Below, piece after piece: positions 24,622-36,652 of a DNA stretch of 64,000 bases. The stretch's first letter is position 1, and every line of letters begins with the position of its first letter. A model generated the notes under the pieces. That model was given only the letters and a program-made list of their open reading frames with translations, was not told the origin of the DNA and did no database searches. A program made the position numbers and the translations under genes. The stretch is from Carposina sasakii. Taxonomy: Eukaryota; Arthropoda; Insecta; Lepidoptera; Carposinidae. The stretch lies in NCBI GenBank assembly GCA_014607495.2, contig CP053150.1:7646495-7710494 (forward strand). Reading direction: 5' to 3'.

Positions 24622-27600
24622 TTAGAAGTTACTGGCAAAAGGTATGACACGGGATTTGGGATAGCCTGGTTAAATTAATTTTAATTAATCAATAGATATA
24701 CGCCCATTATCCCTCAAGGAGCTTGGGTAAAGTCCCACGTTGTAAGAGGAGAGTCTACCGCCATTTTTTGGGCACAATAACAACAATCTAGCGACCGGTA
24801 ACGAATCCAATAGGAAATATTTCCGTGCCGTTCTAAATAGGTATTAGGTATAAGCTAAAGCGTCAGAGCCTCGTCCGTTAAATAGCAGGGTGCACCCACT
24901 TACACTCCAAACTAACCTTGAAAATATCCAGTATCATGCAGATCATCGGGTGTGGGGATGAACGGCGGTTCAATGTTGAGTTGGTTGTCCCAGTCGACAG
25001 ATCGGAACACTGGCATTTGTTTGACGCGGGCGGCGGACGGTCGTTCGTGCGGGTCCATCGTTAGGAGCGATTCGATCGCGTGCACCGCTTCCGGCGATAA
25101 CGCTTCTTCGGCTTCTGGCCATTCTATGTCTGGATATGAATCGATAACGTTAATTAAATATTAGGGATTATATCTAGTAATCAGTAGAAACTATACCAAT
25201 ACAGACAGTGTCTAAATTATTGCTTAATATTGGAATATTATACTTGTTAATAAAAATGAGCTGGGATAATTAATTGATCTGCTTAAAAATAGATTTTGCG
25301 GCCGTAGAACTAGTTTACATAATGAGAAAGCACTAACTTCTTGAGAGTATGTTCCTGAAGACGGCTTGCGGCGTCTCGTCGTTGAAGGGCGGCACTCCGG
25401 TCATGAACTCGTACAGACACACGCCCAGCGCCCACCAGTCCACCGGCGCGCCGTGACCCTTTCTGAAAAATACATTTAAAAAATATGCCTTGTTTGACGT
25501 AGCTTTACTTTAACTATACCAGAAACATAAAAAATTGGCCAATGTTGTATTTATCAGGCTTTAGGCTGTGCCAAATTTTACTAGCCGGATCCACACCAGA
25601 CGATACAACGCGCTCCAATCGCGCGCGGCACTATCACAAGAAATTCCGGACAAGCGCGATCCGTGATCTAAGATGCACGATCCTGGATCCAAGTTGGATC
25701 GTCTGGTGTGGTTCCAGCTATTTAAATAAATTCAGTCGTTTTGACGTTAAAGCCGGACGGACAGACTGACATAGTTACTTACTTAAGCCCTGCCCAATAA
25801 TCATAAGTCAATCAAGCCCTTTCAAAGGTTATAAATACTGTGGGACGAGAATGTCATACTCAAAATATAGAAAGCAAAGTAGGTATGTATTTTCAAACGT
25901 ATGACCCAAGTTAGGAGCTGGCAATGTAACTTACTTCAGCAGTAGCTCTGGCGCGAGGTAGTCAGGCGTGCCCAGCACTCGCTGGTCGGACACCAGGTTC
26001 CCGCGACGCACACTCTTAGGCGTCCGATACGGCGTGTGGGCGGCCGCTAGGGGCGTCTTGCATTCAGTCGGAGATTTGTTACTGTCCGCCTGGAAATTAA
26101 CGTTGGAATTAGTGTACTCTCAGTTGATCCCACATAAAGTTAATAGTAGGTATAGGTATCTTAGTACCCACGACACAAGACCTTAGGGATCTTAATGTGG
26201 GACTAGGTCAATGTGTTGTGAAGTGTGTGAATATTTATTTATTTAAGTGTTGACGTTGCATTTTTTTTTATGAAAGAACTTCTACTTAGGAGTCCTGATT
26301 TATCTATAATATAAATATATATAATAAAAATGTAACGGATCGCTGTCTGTACATGGAAGATATATAAGAAAAAATATTATAGAATACCTTTATCAACGCA
26401 ATAGTACCCAAAACAATGATTTTGGAATTTTTGTCTGTTTGTCTGTGCGTTTGTGCACGCCAATCTCAGAAACGGCTGAACCGATTTCGATGAAGTTTTC
26501 AGGAATATATTGTGATAGGTCCCACTTAACATATAGGCTACTTTTTATCCCGGGAAAATGTTTTTATCCCGGATAATTTCGATATTTTGTTTTTTTTTTC
26601 TGTAGTACACGCGGACGGAGTCGCGGGCGTCCACTAGTAACTACATATATTTGCTATGTGACCTTGTTGTGTTTGCAGGCAGACTGTTTCACAGCAGAAA
26701 GCTTCACTTCCAAACCGTAAGAAAATTCGCGTCAGTATATCATATCATTTGTACACGTTACAGTCCTGTATTCCCGCTGGCCCAGTCAAAAAAAAATTAT
26801 CACGTCAATGTCAAAAAAATGTCATTTTTTTACGAAATTGAAAATGATTAAGGTAAAACTAAAATAAGGATACTTATCTCCAATTTATCGATACAATTTA
26901 ACTTACCCTACTCAATCGCCTTGTAGGAAATATTTCCAAACTGGTCGAGATGTGTTTGCTAAACACAATCGACCTCTCCCTGGGGTCCAAAATTGAGCTA
27001 TCATCTTTTGGAAGGATAAACCTGGTCGCTTTCAATTGTTTTTTATTTTCATCCTTCTTGCCGATGGACACCGGTGTAGAAAATATAACGCCAACCCCTT
27101 GATGATGACTATCATTTTGTGAAGCCCACCTGTAAAATAGTTTTATTTTAAAATCCGAGAGCAGAGTGGAAGGTGAATATGTTTAATAAATAGACGTAAT
27201 TAGGTGCTATATGGATCGAGTAACGCAATAGACGTGCCACAATAATATGCCGCAATACTGTTTATTCAATCATTTAAACCTAATAAGACAAATGTAAATG
27301 GTTGGTCACATAAAGATTGCATGCTTAGCTAGTACTCATTATGCGGGGTTGCGTCTTTCCATGTTGACTACCCACAAAAAACGTGGGAATAGCTATATTT
27401 AAGGCAAGCCCACTCACGCGATTATATTTCAATTAATCATTGAATCAATAAAGTTTGAATCAAAACAACATTATGAAATAATCACCTTTTCTTCAACACC
27501 CCCTTCATCGGATTCTTGCGTCGATCAGGCGTGGGGTGTATCGACATACGTTTAGGTGTGTTTTGGCTCAGTTCCAGCGCCATAATCTCTTGCGTAAGGC

Positions 27601-30600
27601 CGCTGTGGTTGACTTTAGACTCGGCCAGGCTTGTGACAACCGTGGCGGTGTCCGCCTCGCAATCCAATATCCTTTTCCTTTTTTTGGCACGAAAACTAAA
27701 GCATCAAGATCAAGGATGAGGATAAACGAACTTTTGTGAGCTGTGAGTCGCGTATTTTGGAACGCATTAAACTAGCGATGCCAAATAGAAGCACTTGGCT
27801 CACATTAAATGGAAACCTGTCTCTAAAAATATGGCCGGTAGTTCGGTAAATACGCGTGAGGTTCATATAAAAATGCAAAATGTCACATATGACGCGACAA
27901 CACAAAAAAATCTGCAAACTTCTTAGATGTATTACGCACACAGACAGCTAGAAATACGCAATTCGCAACTAATAAAATTATAATTATTTGGACTTACTTT
28001 CATAGTAAATATGTAGGTATTACCATTAAACCATAAAACTAATATAAAATGTATGATATGAGAATTTTACCTAGGTATCCGCTTGAGTGAGTGACCTCTG
28101 CAAAGCGGGGAGGTGGAGTGATCATGTTGAGAATCACTCAAGGTTTTGGACTCCTCCAATGAAGAACCATTGTTGCTACTGACATCAGTAGACTTGTTGC
28201 TCCTTGAATTAGAGCTGGTCTTTGAGCTTTCACATGTGTGGAACGAATTGAGGGATTCTGATCCTGAATCTTGAGACTGGAAAATAAACATGATTAAGGA
28301 TATAACGGGTGTGTGAATTGCACACTTCTGTCCAACCTATTTAGGGGAATAATGGGCGTGACTATATATAAGTATTTATGCAAGGATATAATGAGGTAGC
28401 AGTAAAGTACGGTCTTTACAGTCATTAGGTATGTAAAAATACATTTCTTATAATAAAGAACTTGCCACAAATTACTAAGTAACTATCAGCGCCATTATTA
28501 GTCAAGTCATATCTTTTTGTGGACACCTCAAGGAAGGCTTTTCTCACTAACACACCAATCTACCACTAGGAACAAATCCAATGAGAAATGTTTCTAAGTT
28601 ATCTATATATACATATAATAAAAATGTAACGGATCGCTGTCTGTACATGGAAGATATATGTGAAAAAATATTATAGAAGACCTTTATAACGCAATAGTAC
28701 CCAAAACAATGATTTTTTGGATTTTTGTCTGTTTGTCTGTGCTTTTGTGCACGCTAATCTCAGGAACGGCTGAACCGATTTCGATGAGTTTTCAGGAATA
28801 TATTATGACAGGTCCCACTTATTTTTTATCCCGGGCAAATGTTTTTATCCCAGATAATTTTCAGAGTCGTGGGCTTCCACTAGTTCTAAATATTAATAGC
28901 TACATATTACAATTTGTAAGCCATAATCAAATTAGAATATACCATTAATTATAAAAACTTACAACAATATCATCCAAGTTAATACTATCAGCACTCATGA
29001 AGGCATGTATTCCAGAAAATTGGGAACTATCCATTATTGGGGAGCTGTCTACTGCATTCAATCCCGTCAACTTACCTACAGTAAAATACCAAAGATTAAC
29101 TTATTAGATAAAATAGACAAGAAAATAAAATTAAACAGTTACATAGATAAAAATATAAAGTAGCCCTTCCTTTCTTGAATGTTATCACTTAAACTACACT
29201 AATATACTACGAGTATTCATCTAGTTCCATCAAGCCACTTTATTTTAAGTATAATTTATACAGTAACTTTAGGTACTTAATTATTGAAATGTTTTCCTTT
29301 CTTTTGTTTGCAAATAGGTATATACCCAATCAGAGGCGGCTCGTCCTAAAGAGTGCTGGTGCAGTGCACTCTCACCCATGAAGATTACATAGGCAGTCTA
29401 TATTTCTTTATATGTATATCTATTTTACTATATACTTATTCATAATTGTATTTCTATTCTACTTTGCCTATACAATAGTCTAACAGATTACCTACCTATT
29501 CCTGCTACGCGTGAGTGTCAAGTAATAGTAGGTAAGTTGTATCTTGTAACTTGTGGAGCGCCAGAGATTGCGCTTCTATGGAACGAAATTTGGTACGAAT
29601 CCTAGCACTGTCTTCAATGAGTGCGAAAGAGACACATCGACATATGCTTACGCGTGAAACAGAATATTTCGTATAAGAAATTAGTCTAATCAGGAGCTCC
29701 GCTCCTGCGCGGCTTTGCCAAACCGTACATGCGCGAGGCGCGCGGCAAGGAGATAACCTGCGTGTGCGATGTTACCTACCGTTTTAAGTTTACAAACAAA
29801 CGTGTCGGCTTTTTCAGTTAATTCGCAGTTTTGCTTTGGAGTAAATATTAAAAATTGTTTGAGCGCGACATTTGTATGTTTTATTAAAAAGCGTGAAGAC
29901 TCATAAGCGCCTTGAACTGAGAGCCAATAGGCCAACACGTCCAAATTTCTCTTATTCAAATCTGAACACTATTGTACAGAGGTGGCACGAGATATTAGCA
30001 AATATTAGCGACACGGCAGTATGTATAACATACAGTATGTTATATATGTTATAAACAAAATTGTGAACCCCCATCTAAAAATATCACGTGCCGCCTCTGT
30101 AACCAATAATAAAGATACTACAACTATTGGTACTATATTAGCGCAAAAAATATCTCTTAAAAACCACAATAGCGTAACATGTGCAATACGTAAACAAAAT
30201 CCTTACTCTAATTCTAAAGGCCTATCTGACTTCACCCCGGTTACAGTAAAGGAACTCTCTAAAATAATAGATAATTTAAAAGTAAATACTGCTACTGGCG
30301 TTGATGAAATCAGTACAAAGGCAATAAAATGTATTAAAAACATAATAATCGATAATCTAACAAAATGTGTAAATAAATGTCTTCTAATGACAGCCTTAAG
30401 TTGGCCAAAGTAAGTCCCATTTTTAAATCAGGTAACAAATCGGACCCTGGTAATTACCGCCCCATATCTGTACTGCCCGTGCTATCTAAAATATTTAAGA
30501 AAAATATATACAACCGTATTGACCAGTATCTAAATTCTATATCTTTTCTTTTTGAAAAACAATACGGCTTTCGGCCCAAATCCAATACCCTTTCGGCAAC

Positions 30601-33600
30601 GATAGACCTCGTGACTAGAATAAAACTGCATATTGATAAAAAAATGATAGTTCTTGGGATATTTATAGATTTAAAGAAGGCTTTTGACACCGTCATAAAA
30701 TTCTTATTCAGCTAATTAGCATCGGATTTACAGGAAACGCGTTAAATGTCCTAAAATCATATTAACAACCGGCATCAAATTGTGAAAGTAGGAGAGGAAC
30801 GAAGTGAGCTTTAATAACGCATTCCACAGGGACATTCTGCCTCTCCTGTTTCTTATTTATATTAATGACATCCATGAGACAGGTATACGGAGACATAACT
30901 CTGTACGCAGATGATACAAGCCTGTTTTACTTTGGCAAATCGATCGATGACATTGTTGTAAATGCACAAGATGACCTAAATAAACTTAATAATTGGTTTC
31001 AAAGTAATCTACTTACGATAAATGTAAATAAAACAAGCTATATCATATTCTCAGCAAAAATTCGGTAGTCATGATCCTCTTACGATCAATAATGAAATGT
31101 TGCCGGATAGTGATCTCGGTTTGCTACTTGATAACCACCTTACTTTCAGACCGCATGTTTACAAATTACGTAACAAATTAGCATCTGGTATTGGGATCTT
31201 ACGAAATATTGCTGGGTGTTTTCCAAAAAGAGTAAAATATACTATCTACAATTCCTTATTTAAACCTCATATAGATTATCTTATAGAGGTTTGGGGTACT
31301 ACTGCTAAGACAAATCTGGATGCAATCAAATTGCTCAAAACAAATTTATAAAAATACTATTCCACTACGATTTTCTAACTTCAACAAATAAAGTATATAA
31401 GGAGACTAAAATTATGAGTGTGAAACAAACATATATATATATATATAACACGTGTATATTGATACGAAAAATATTGAATAAGGATTATTAAGGATATCCA
31501 TACTGATATAACCTTTACCAAAAAAATACAATTTCAAAAACGTATCCTAAGAAGTGCTCATAATTTGCAATTGTACCATCCCCGCACAAATTATGACAAT
31601 AAAAACATAATGTTTGAAGGAGCACAAATTTACAATAAGTTGCCGTTATAAATTAAAGACGCAAAAACATTGAGTACCTTCAAAAAGTCACTAAAGGCTC
31701 ATATACTAAAAAGATATGCAGTAAAATAATTTCGCGTCTTTATGTCTCATCCAGTAATGGCTAATCTGTGCTAAGTGTATTCAATGATTGTTTATTTGAC
31801 GCTTACCCGCAACTTTTCGCATTGTTAATGTATGTAACTTGTAGAAGTTGTTTTTGTTGTAATTTTTTAATATCTACCCACATTGGAACTTGTACGCTCG
31901 ATACACATTTATTATGTTATACTTATTCTAAAGTAATTTTAGTACAATTAAGTGTCTCGCGTAAGTGAATTTGTAATTCTTTGTGAGATAATAAATATTC
32001 TTAAACCAGAAGATAAAATAGCCAGCAGCAATTTACACCTATACTAATAAATAAATATTCACACACTACACAACACGTTACTCAACCGGGCATACTGTAC
32101 AAGCCAGTAGAGGGACAATAGGGTCTTGGTGTTTTGTAGGCAATGGGTTGACCACCTGTCACTACTAACCGAACTTGTACATCTCAACTATACCCTAAAA
32201 ATCGGTCAGAAGTGGCACCATGTGGTTCTATCGGCCCTTAGTGCTCTGCCTACCCTGTAAGGGATAAAGGCGTGATTATATGTATGCATGTACACAACAC
32301 ATTAACCTAGTCCCACAGTAAGATCCCTAAGGTCTTGTGTCGTGGGTACTAAGCAACAGTATATAAATACATAGATAAGTATAGAAACATCCATGAAAAA
32401 TTATGTACAACTTAAAGTGTATCAAACTACGTATACATATATGTAGATAATTTTAGATGAAATTAGTTTTCATACTAGTCTCTTTTAGTTCATCAAGAAG
32501 GTTCTCACAGGTGTCCACAATTGAGTTGCTAGTGCTGTCTCCGCCCCCAGAACCAAAGGAAAGATGTGATGTCAGGGACAAGAGCTGCCCAGGAGTTCGT
32601 AGATTTAAACTTGGTGTGCGGTTCACAAAATCTGATATCTCCAAATCTAAAAATTAAATAAAAATATAAGACCAAATTATATTGTAAATTCATGCTTTTA
32701 AAGATAGGGGTTTGTCTCTAGACAGGATAAACATAAATTAAACAATATTAATTCATAAGCAAACTAGCTATACAGTATACACACAAATTAAGTTTGTTTT
32801 AATAAGACATAAGAAAACTTATTTTAAAATTGTAAAAGCAAACCTCTGTGTATTTCAATGGTAGATAATCCAAAGTCTGTTAATTTCACATGACCAGTTT
32901 TAGATATCAACATGTTATCCGGCTTCAGGTCCCTGTGAACTATGTTATGTTTGTGAAGATAGTCCAGTGCTAATGTAACCTCTGCTACATAGAAAATTGC
33001 CATGGATTCTTCTAGAAATCCGTAAACACCTAGTAAAGATTTTAAATCTCCTCCAACCATATATTCCATTACCTGTATATAAGAAAAAAAATCCAAGATT
33101 GGTATGTTAACAGATCTGTAATTATTTTGACAGAACTAAATCAGTGCACTAGACCACTTAGATCTAACTAACTCTCACCCAAGTGTTATTTTCGCATGAG
33201 TTTGTTTTGTGTAGACCCTGTGGCATTACAGCACTGAAGTGCAATTGACACCAAAAATTGAACTTTGCTTTGAATTATTATTAAATTAATAAAACTATGT
33301 ACTAAAAGAAAAAAATTTAAATAAATAACAAACCAAATAAACAGAAGAAGCAGACTGGAGAGAGTAGAATAAGTGGACACAAAAAGGACTTCTAGATAGT
33401 GCCAGAGCATTTCTTTCAGTAACAACTTGTGTGACCATATTTTTATTTATCATGTCCGACTTCTTCATCACCTTAATTGCATACATCAGCTCCTTATTAC
33501 TCTTCTTATGAGCAAGAAAAACTTTACCGAAAGCCCCTCGACTGATGGGTTTCACTATAGTAAAATCATTTATATCTGGCGCCTGGAAACAGAGACATAC

Positions 33601-33745
33601 TTGATAAAGCACTTCAAAATTTGTCAGAATACAATAAAAATAATATTACACCTACCTTAGTCACCACATTATCGTTTATTGCATTAATTTTTTCCAAAAT
33701 CGTATGTCGTGAACCATCTTCAACTTTTGTATCAGTAGTCGCCAT
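24622..33745 (-). CDS. gwl: Serine/threonine kinase greatwall (MASTL)
   Basis: Minus-strand exons: 33656-33745, 33334-33582, 32844-33072, 32476-32646, 28963-29075, 28071-28276, 27486-27695, 26907-27129, 25935-26089, 25338-25462, 24917-25129 and, tentatively, 24622-24665. Phases agree throughout and give about 675 aa. Greatwall is an AGC-family kinase that drives mitotic entry by acting on endosulfines and so blocking PP2A-B55. Its hallmark is a kinase domain split by a long insert inside the activation segment, and this is seen here. The N-lobe shows [28 protein letters not shown] and DFGLS. A Ser/Asn-rich insert of about 330 residues follows. Then come [12 protein letters not shown] (identical to my recollection of human MASTL), [26 protein letters not shown] and the AGC tail [27 protein letters not shown] just after the N-lobe also matches MASTL. 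The last 14 codons rest on one acceptor and are uncertain. Intron 4 holds a LINE and an hAT-like MITE. Confidence 0.95.
25575..25731. mobile_element. TA-flanked MITE in a greatwall intron
   Basis: The inverted ends are GCCGGATCCACACCAGACGA and GCTGGAACCACACCAGACGA (inverted right end), with TA on both sides. About 155 bp, Tc1/mariner-like by duplication. Confidence 0.6.
26120..26245. repeat. Dispersed repeat fragment (CACGACACAAGACC)
   Basis: Contains ACCCACGACACAAGACCTTA and GTGTGTGAATATTTATTTA. The inverse is found at about 32030-32095 and 32295-32440, where it has been split by another repeat. Confidence 0.5.
26303..26637 (+). mobile_element. Helitron-like non-autonomous repeat, reference copy
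   Basis: It begins TCTATAATATAAATATA, carries ATGTAACGGATCGCTGTCTG, CTGAACCGATTTCGATG and CTACTTTTTATCCCGGG, and ends GCGGACGGAGTCGCGGGCGTCCACTAG (positions 26611-26637) followed by T. The 5'-TC, hairpin and CTAG-3' arrangement with no target duplication fits a Helitron. Others: 6757, 28602, 45640 (degenerate), 53627 and 2425. Confidence 0.75.
28602..28883 (+). mobile_element. Helitron-like non-autonomous repeat, internally deleted
   Basis: Same family as 26303-26637. It lacks the CATATAGGCTACT block and part of the 3' hairpin but keeps the CCACTAG|T end. Confidence 0.7.
29331..30099. mobile_element. hAT-like MITE with CAGAGGCGGC ends
   Basis: The 769-bp element starts CAGAGGCGGCTCGTCC and ends CACGTGCCGCCTCTG, an inverted repeat of at least 13 near-identical bases. 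It is flanked by TACCCAAT (29323-29330) and TAACCAAT (30100-30107), seven of eight bases alike, as expected for an older hAT duplication. It abuts the LINE coding remains that start at 30100. Both sit in intron 4 of greatwall. No transposase domain was recognised inside. Confidence 0.75.
30100..31728 (+). pseudogene. Degenerate LINE reverse transcriptase (CR1/Jockey-like)
   Basis: A broken non-LTR reverse transcriptase reading across several frames. Recognisable pieces in order are [40 protein letters not shown], a damaged IPQG region, LYADDTSLF (the catalytic Y-A-D-D motif), [31 protein letters not shown] and a C-terminal [16 protein letters not shown] segment ending near 31728. The order matches CR1/Jockey-type LINE ORF2. 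Frameshifts near 30400, 30715, 31065 and 31350 and in-frame stops show it is dead. No endonuclease part is visible, so it is 5'-truncated. It lies opposite to greatwall in intron 4. Confidence 0.85.
32085..32290 (-). repeat. Dispersed repeat inserted into another repeat
   Basis: Reverse complement of 4838-5040. It separates two halves of the CACGACACAAGACC repeat (about 32030-32090 and 32295-32440), so it landed inside it. Confidence 0.55.
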
Positions 33746-33944
33746 TATAAATTATGCGAAGACAGAAAGATCACAACATTATTCTGATCCAATTGAATTA
33801 TCTATCCATGAAATACCGTGTAATTAATATTGAAATGAATACATATGTATGTAATAAACAATTAAAATAGGTAAATAATTTCGAATGCAACGACCCTCCC
33901 TCCTACCCTACCGTTCTTATATTATTTTACTCTTTGGTTCTGTC

Positions 33945-34570
33945 TAGGGTTGCTAAAAAAATATCGATATATCAAAATATCGATATTTTTTCAGAAATAT
34001 ATCGATATAAATTAGCGATATTTTTTCCTGCGATTTATCAATTTTCGATATTTATTTTCAGATATCAAAATCGATATATTTTTAAAGCTCTGCTGTCTGG
34101 CGTCTGCTCATGTTTTTGACCAATCCGATTTCTTAAATTTAGAAAATATGCAATAGGCTGTATGGGTTTAGTTTCTTTGCTTCAAATACAAACAAAAATT
34201 AAAAAATTGCACTCTATGACTTGTTTGTCTATGACAATGACATTGCTTGTTGGTTTGGTTGGTATCACTGCACTGGACTAACTGCATTTTAGTTTAGAGT
34301 GTTGGTACGAACGTTGTTTTGTTGTGTTGTCACGAGTAAACTAAGCGTAGCTTATTGTTATTTTTTTGTGTGAATTGTATTTATGTTAAATGTCATGTCT
34401 GCTGTATGGAAGTTAGCGATAATTTTGGCAATTTTTATAAATAATTGCAAATTGGGCAAAAAATATCGATATATCGAAATATCGATATTTCTTGGGTGAT
34501 ATATATCGATATATTTGACAAATATCGATACGATAAATATCGATATTTTTTTTCCATTTGCCCATCACTA
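33945..34570. mobile_element. hAT-like MITE built of TATCGATA repeats
   Basis: The 626-bp element starts TAGGGTTGCTAAAAAAATAT and ends ATTTGCCCATCACTA. It is flanked by a perfect 8-bp duplication, GTTCTGTC, at 33937-33944 and 34571-34578. Both subterminal zones (33955-34085 and 34458-34552) are dense with ATCGAT palindromes, mostly as ATATCGATAT. The middle is ordinary AT-rich DNA. It begins 200 bases upstream of the greatwall start codon. Confidence 0.75.
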
Positions 34571-34596
34571 GTTCTGTCTGTCTTAATTTTTTTTTA

Positions 34597-35403
34597 GATT
34601 CGGCGGGAAAAGCTGGAAGGGTGCAGGTGTAATTTTCTTGTGAAAATCAAAATTTATTTGTAAATGGCTTGCATGTGTCCGTAAAGTGATGTTTTCTGGT
34701 AGATAAGTTATATTTTGATTACTTGTGATGTGAATCTAGTGCGTGTGCTACGCAGGTAAGCCGAGTAAAACTTTACGGATTACGATCTCTTCATGGGCGC
34801 ATGTAAGTTGTTTCTGCAATAATTTTTCATTTTGACCAACTTTACACTTGTTCTTGAGGATTTTCCCGACGTTTCCATTCATCATCATCATTACCATCCA
34901 TCATAAATTCAGAATACATTTTACTTAACAATGATTAGGCTGTATGGGCTTAGTTCCCCATGCCTTTCCTTCGGGATAAACTAAAAAAAAAAAAAAAAAT
35001 TTTTTTATTTTATTAGTTTATCCCGAAGGAAAGGCAAGGGGAACTAAGCCCATACAGCCTAATCATTGTTTAGTAAAATGTATTCTGAATTTATGATGGA
35101 TGACAATGATGATGAGTGGAAACGTCGGAAAAATCCTCAAAACGAGTTTAAAATTAGTAAAAATCAAAAATAATTGCAGAAACAACTTACATGAGCCCAT
35201 GAAGAGATCGTATTCCGACTAAAGTTTTACTCGGCTTACCTGCATATAAAACCATGCACACGCACTAGATTCACATAACAAGTAAACAAAATATTACTTA
35301 TCTACCAGAAAACATCACTTTACGGACACATGCAAGACATTTACAAATAAATTTTGATTTTCACAAGAATATTACACCCGCTCCCTTCCAGCTTTTCCCG
35401 CCC
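34597..35403. mobile_element. Tail-to-tail pair of a ~400-bp poly(A) retroposon
   Basis: The left copy (34597-34999, plus) starts GATTCGGCGGGAAAAGCTGG and ends CCTTCGGGATAAACT-A(17). The right copy (35000-35403, minus) is its near-perfect inverse, so the poly(A) ends meet. The outer flanks carry the same 15 bases, CTGTCTGTCTTAATT, at 34574-34588 and 35404-35418, with a short T-rich filler at left. Other family copies: 36040-36445, 47528-47663, 47729-48141, 48154-48567, 55165-55400 and 55434-55841. Confidence 0.75.
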
Positions 35404-35426
35404 CTGTCTGTCTTAATTCTGTGAAT

Positions 35427-36015
35427 TAGTGATGATCAATTCGAGTAACTATAACTAACTCGAGTTAAGTTGAGTTAACTCGGGTTGGGCTTAACTCGAA
35501 CCAACTCGAGTTGAATTCTCTTCGACTCGAGTTCGAAAACTAACTGAAATGGAGCGAAGTTTGCCCATCATTTGAGACTATATTCATTCATTCTTGATAA
35601 ATTTATGTTAAAACTTATAAGTTTAATATATTATAACTTATAACTTACATAAGCTTTTTATATATTTTTTTCTTAATTACTAATCGACAAGAAAACATTT
35701 TTAAATATGTTTTATTTTCACTTTTCTTTATAGGAACAGTCAAGTACAATATAATGAAGGCCAAGGCATCAACATATAATTTAACTACTGTAAAAATATT
35801 CTTCGTGATAATTAGTAATTAGCAATATTTAAAAAAAAATATGATTGTGATAATAAAACAATGAAAAGCCTATAAGTGTACCCATATGCATTTCTGCATA
35901 ATAATAAATAAATAATAAAATAAAAATAAAAAATATTTATTCACAGACAAATGAGTCCATAGTTTGTTAACTCGGGTTAAATCGAGTTATGTTTTTTCCG
36001 AGTTGGCACATCACT
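35427..36015. mobile_element. hAT-like element built of ACTCGAGTT repeats
   Basis: It starts TAGTGATGATCAATTCGAG and ends CGAGTTGGCACATCACTA, so both ends read TAGTGATG. The subterminal zones repeat ACTCGAGTT or AACTCGGGTT (35440-35535 and 35965-36005). No 8-bp duplication is obvious. The right flank, GTTCTGTC, equals the duplication of the neighbouring TATCGATA element. Confidence 0.6.
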
Positions 36016-36039
36016 AGTTCTGTCCACAGACTAAGTAGA

Positions 36040-36445
36040 TTTTTTTTTGGTTTAGTTTATCCCGAAGGAAAGGCAAGAGGAACTAAGTCCATACAGCCAT
36101 TGTCTTTAGTAAATGATTTCTGAATTTATGATGGATGATATTGATGATGATAAATGGAAACGTCGGGAAAATCCTCAAGAATGGGTGTAAAATTAGTAAA
36201 GAGCAAAAATTATTGCAGAAACAACATACATGAGCCCATAAAGAGATCGCATTCCGACTAAAGTTTTACTTAGCTTACCTGCATACATATAAAACCATGC
36301 ACACGCACTAGATTCACATCACAAGTAAACAAAATATATCTTATCTATCAGAAAACATCACTTTACGGACATATGCAAGCCATTTTGATTTTCACAAGAA
36401 AATTACACCCGTTCACTTCCAAGCTTCCAGCTTTTCCCGCCGAAT
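36040..36445 (-). mobile_element. Poly(A) retroposon copy, minus strand
   Basis: Reverse-complement copy of the GATTCGGCGGG family. The poly(T) lies at 36040-36048 and the 5' end reads TTCGGCGGGAAAAGC near 36445. A further fragment (AGTTTAACCCGAAGGAAAAG) lies at 36490-36560. Confidence 0.7.
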
Positions 36446-36603
36446 TTCTGTCACAACTGTCGCTCACTCACTGTCAGTGATCTTTTTACAGTTTAACCCG
36501 AAGGAAAAGCAAGGGAAACTTTGTTTATTCAGCCATTGTCTGTTGTAGAACGATTTCTGAAGTTGTGATGGAGGAACAGGATTAATTTTGTATTTTAATA
36601 AAT

Positions 36604-36609
36604 TTTATT
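36604..36609 (-). terminator. Polyadenylation signal of the MIC19-like gene
   Basis: AATAAA on the minus strand, 44 bases past the stop codon. Confidence 0.5.
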
Positions 36610-36652
36610 CGTTGGTAATATTACAGGACCATAACTGAAGTAATTTATCTAT

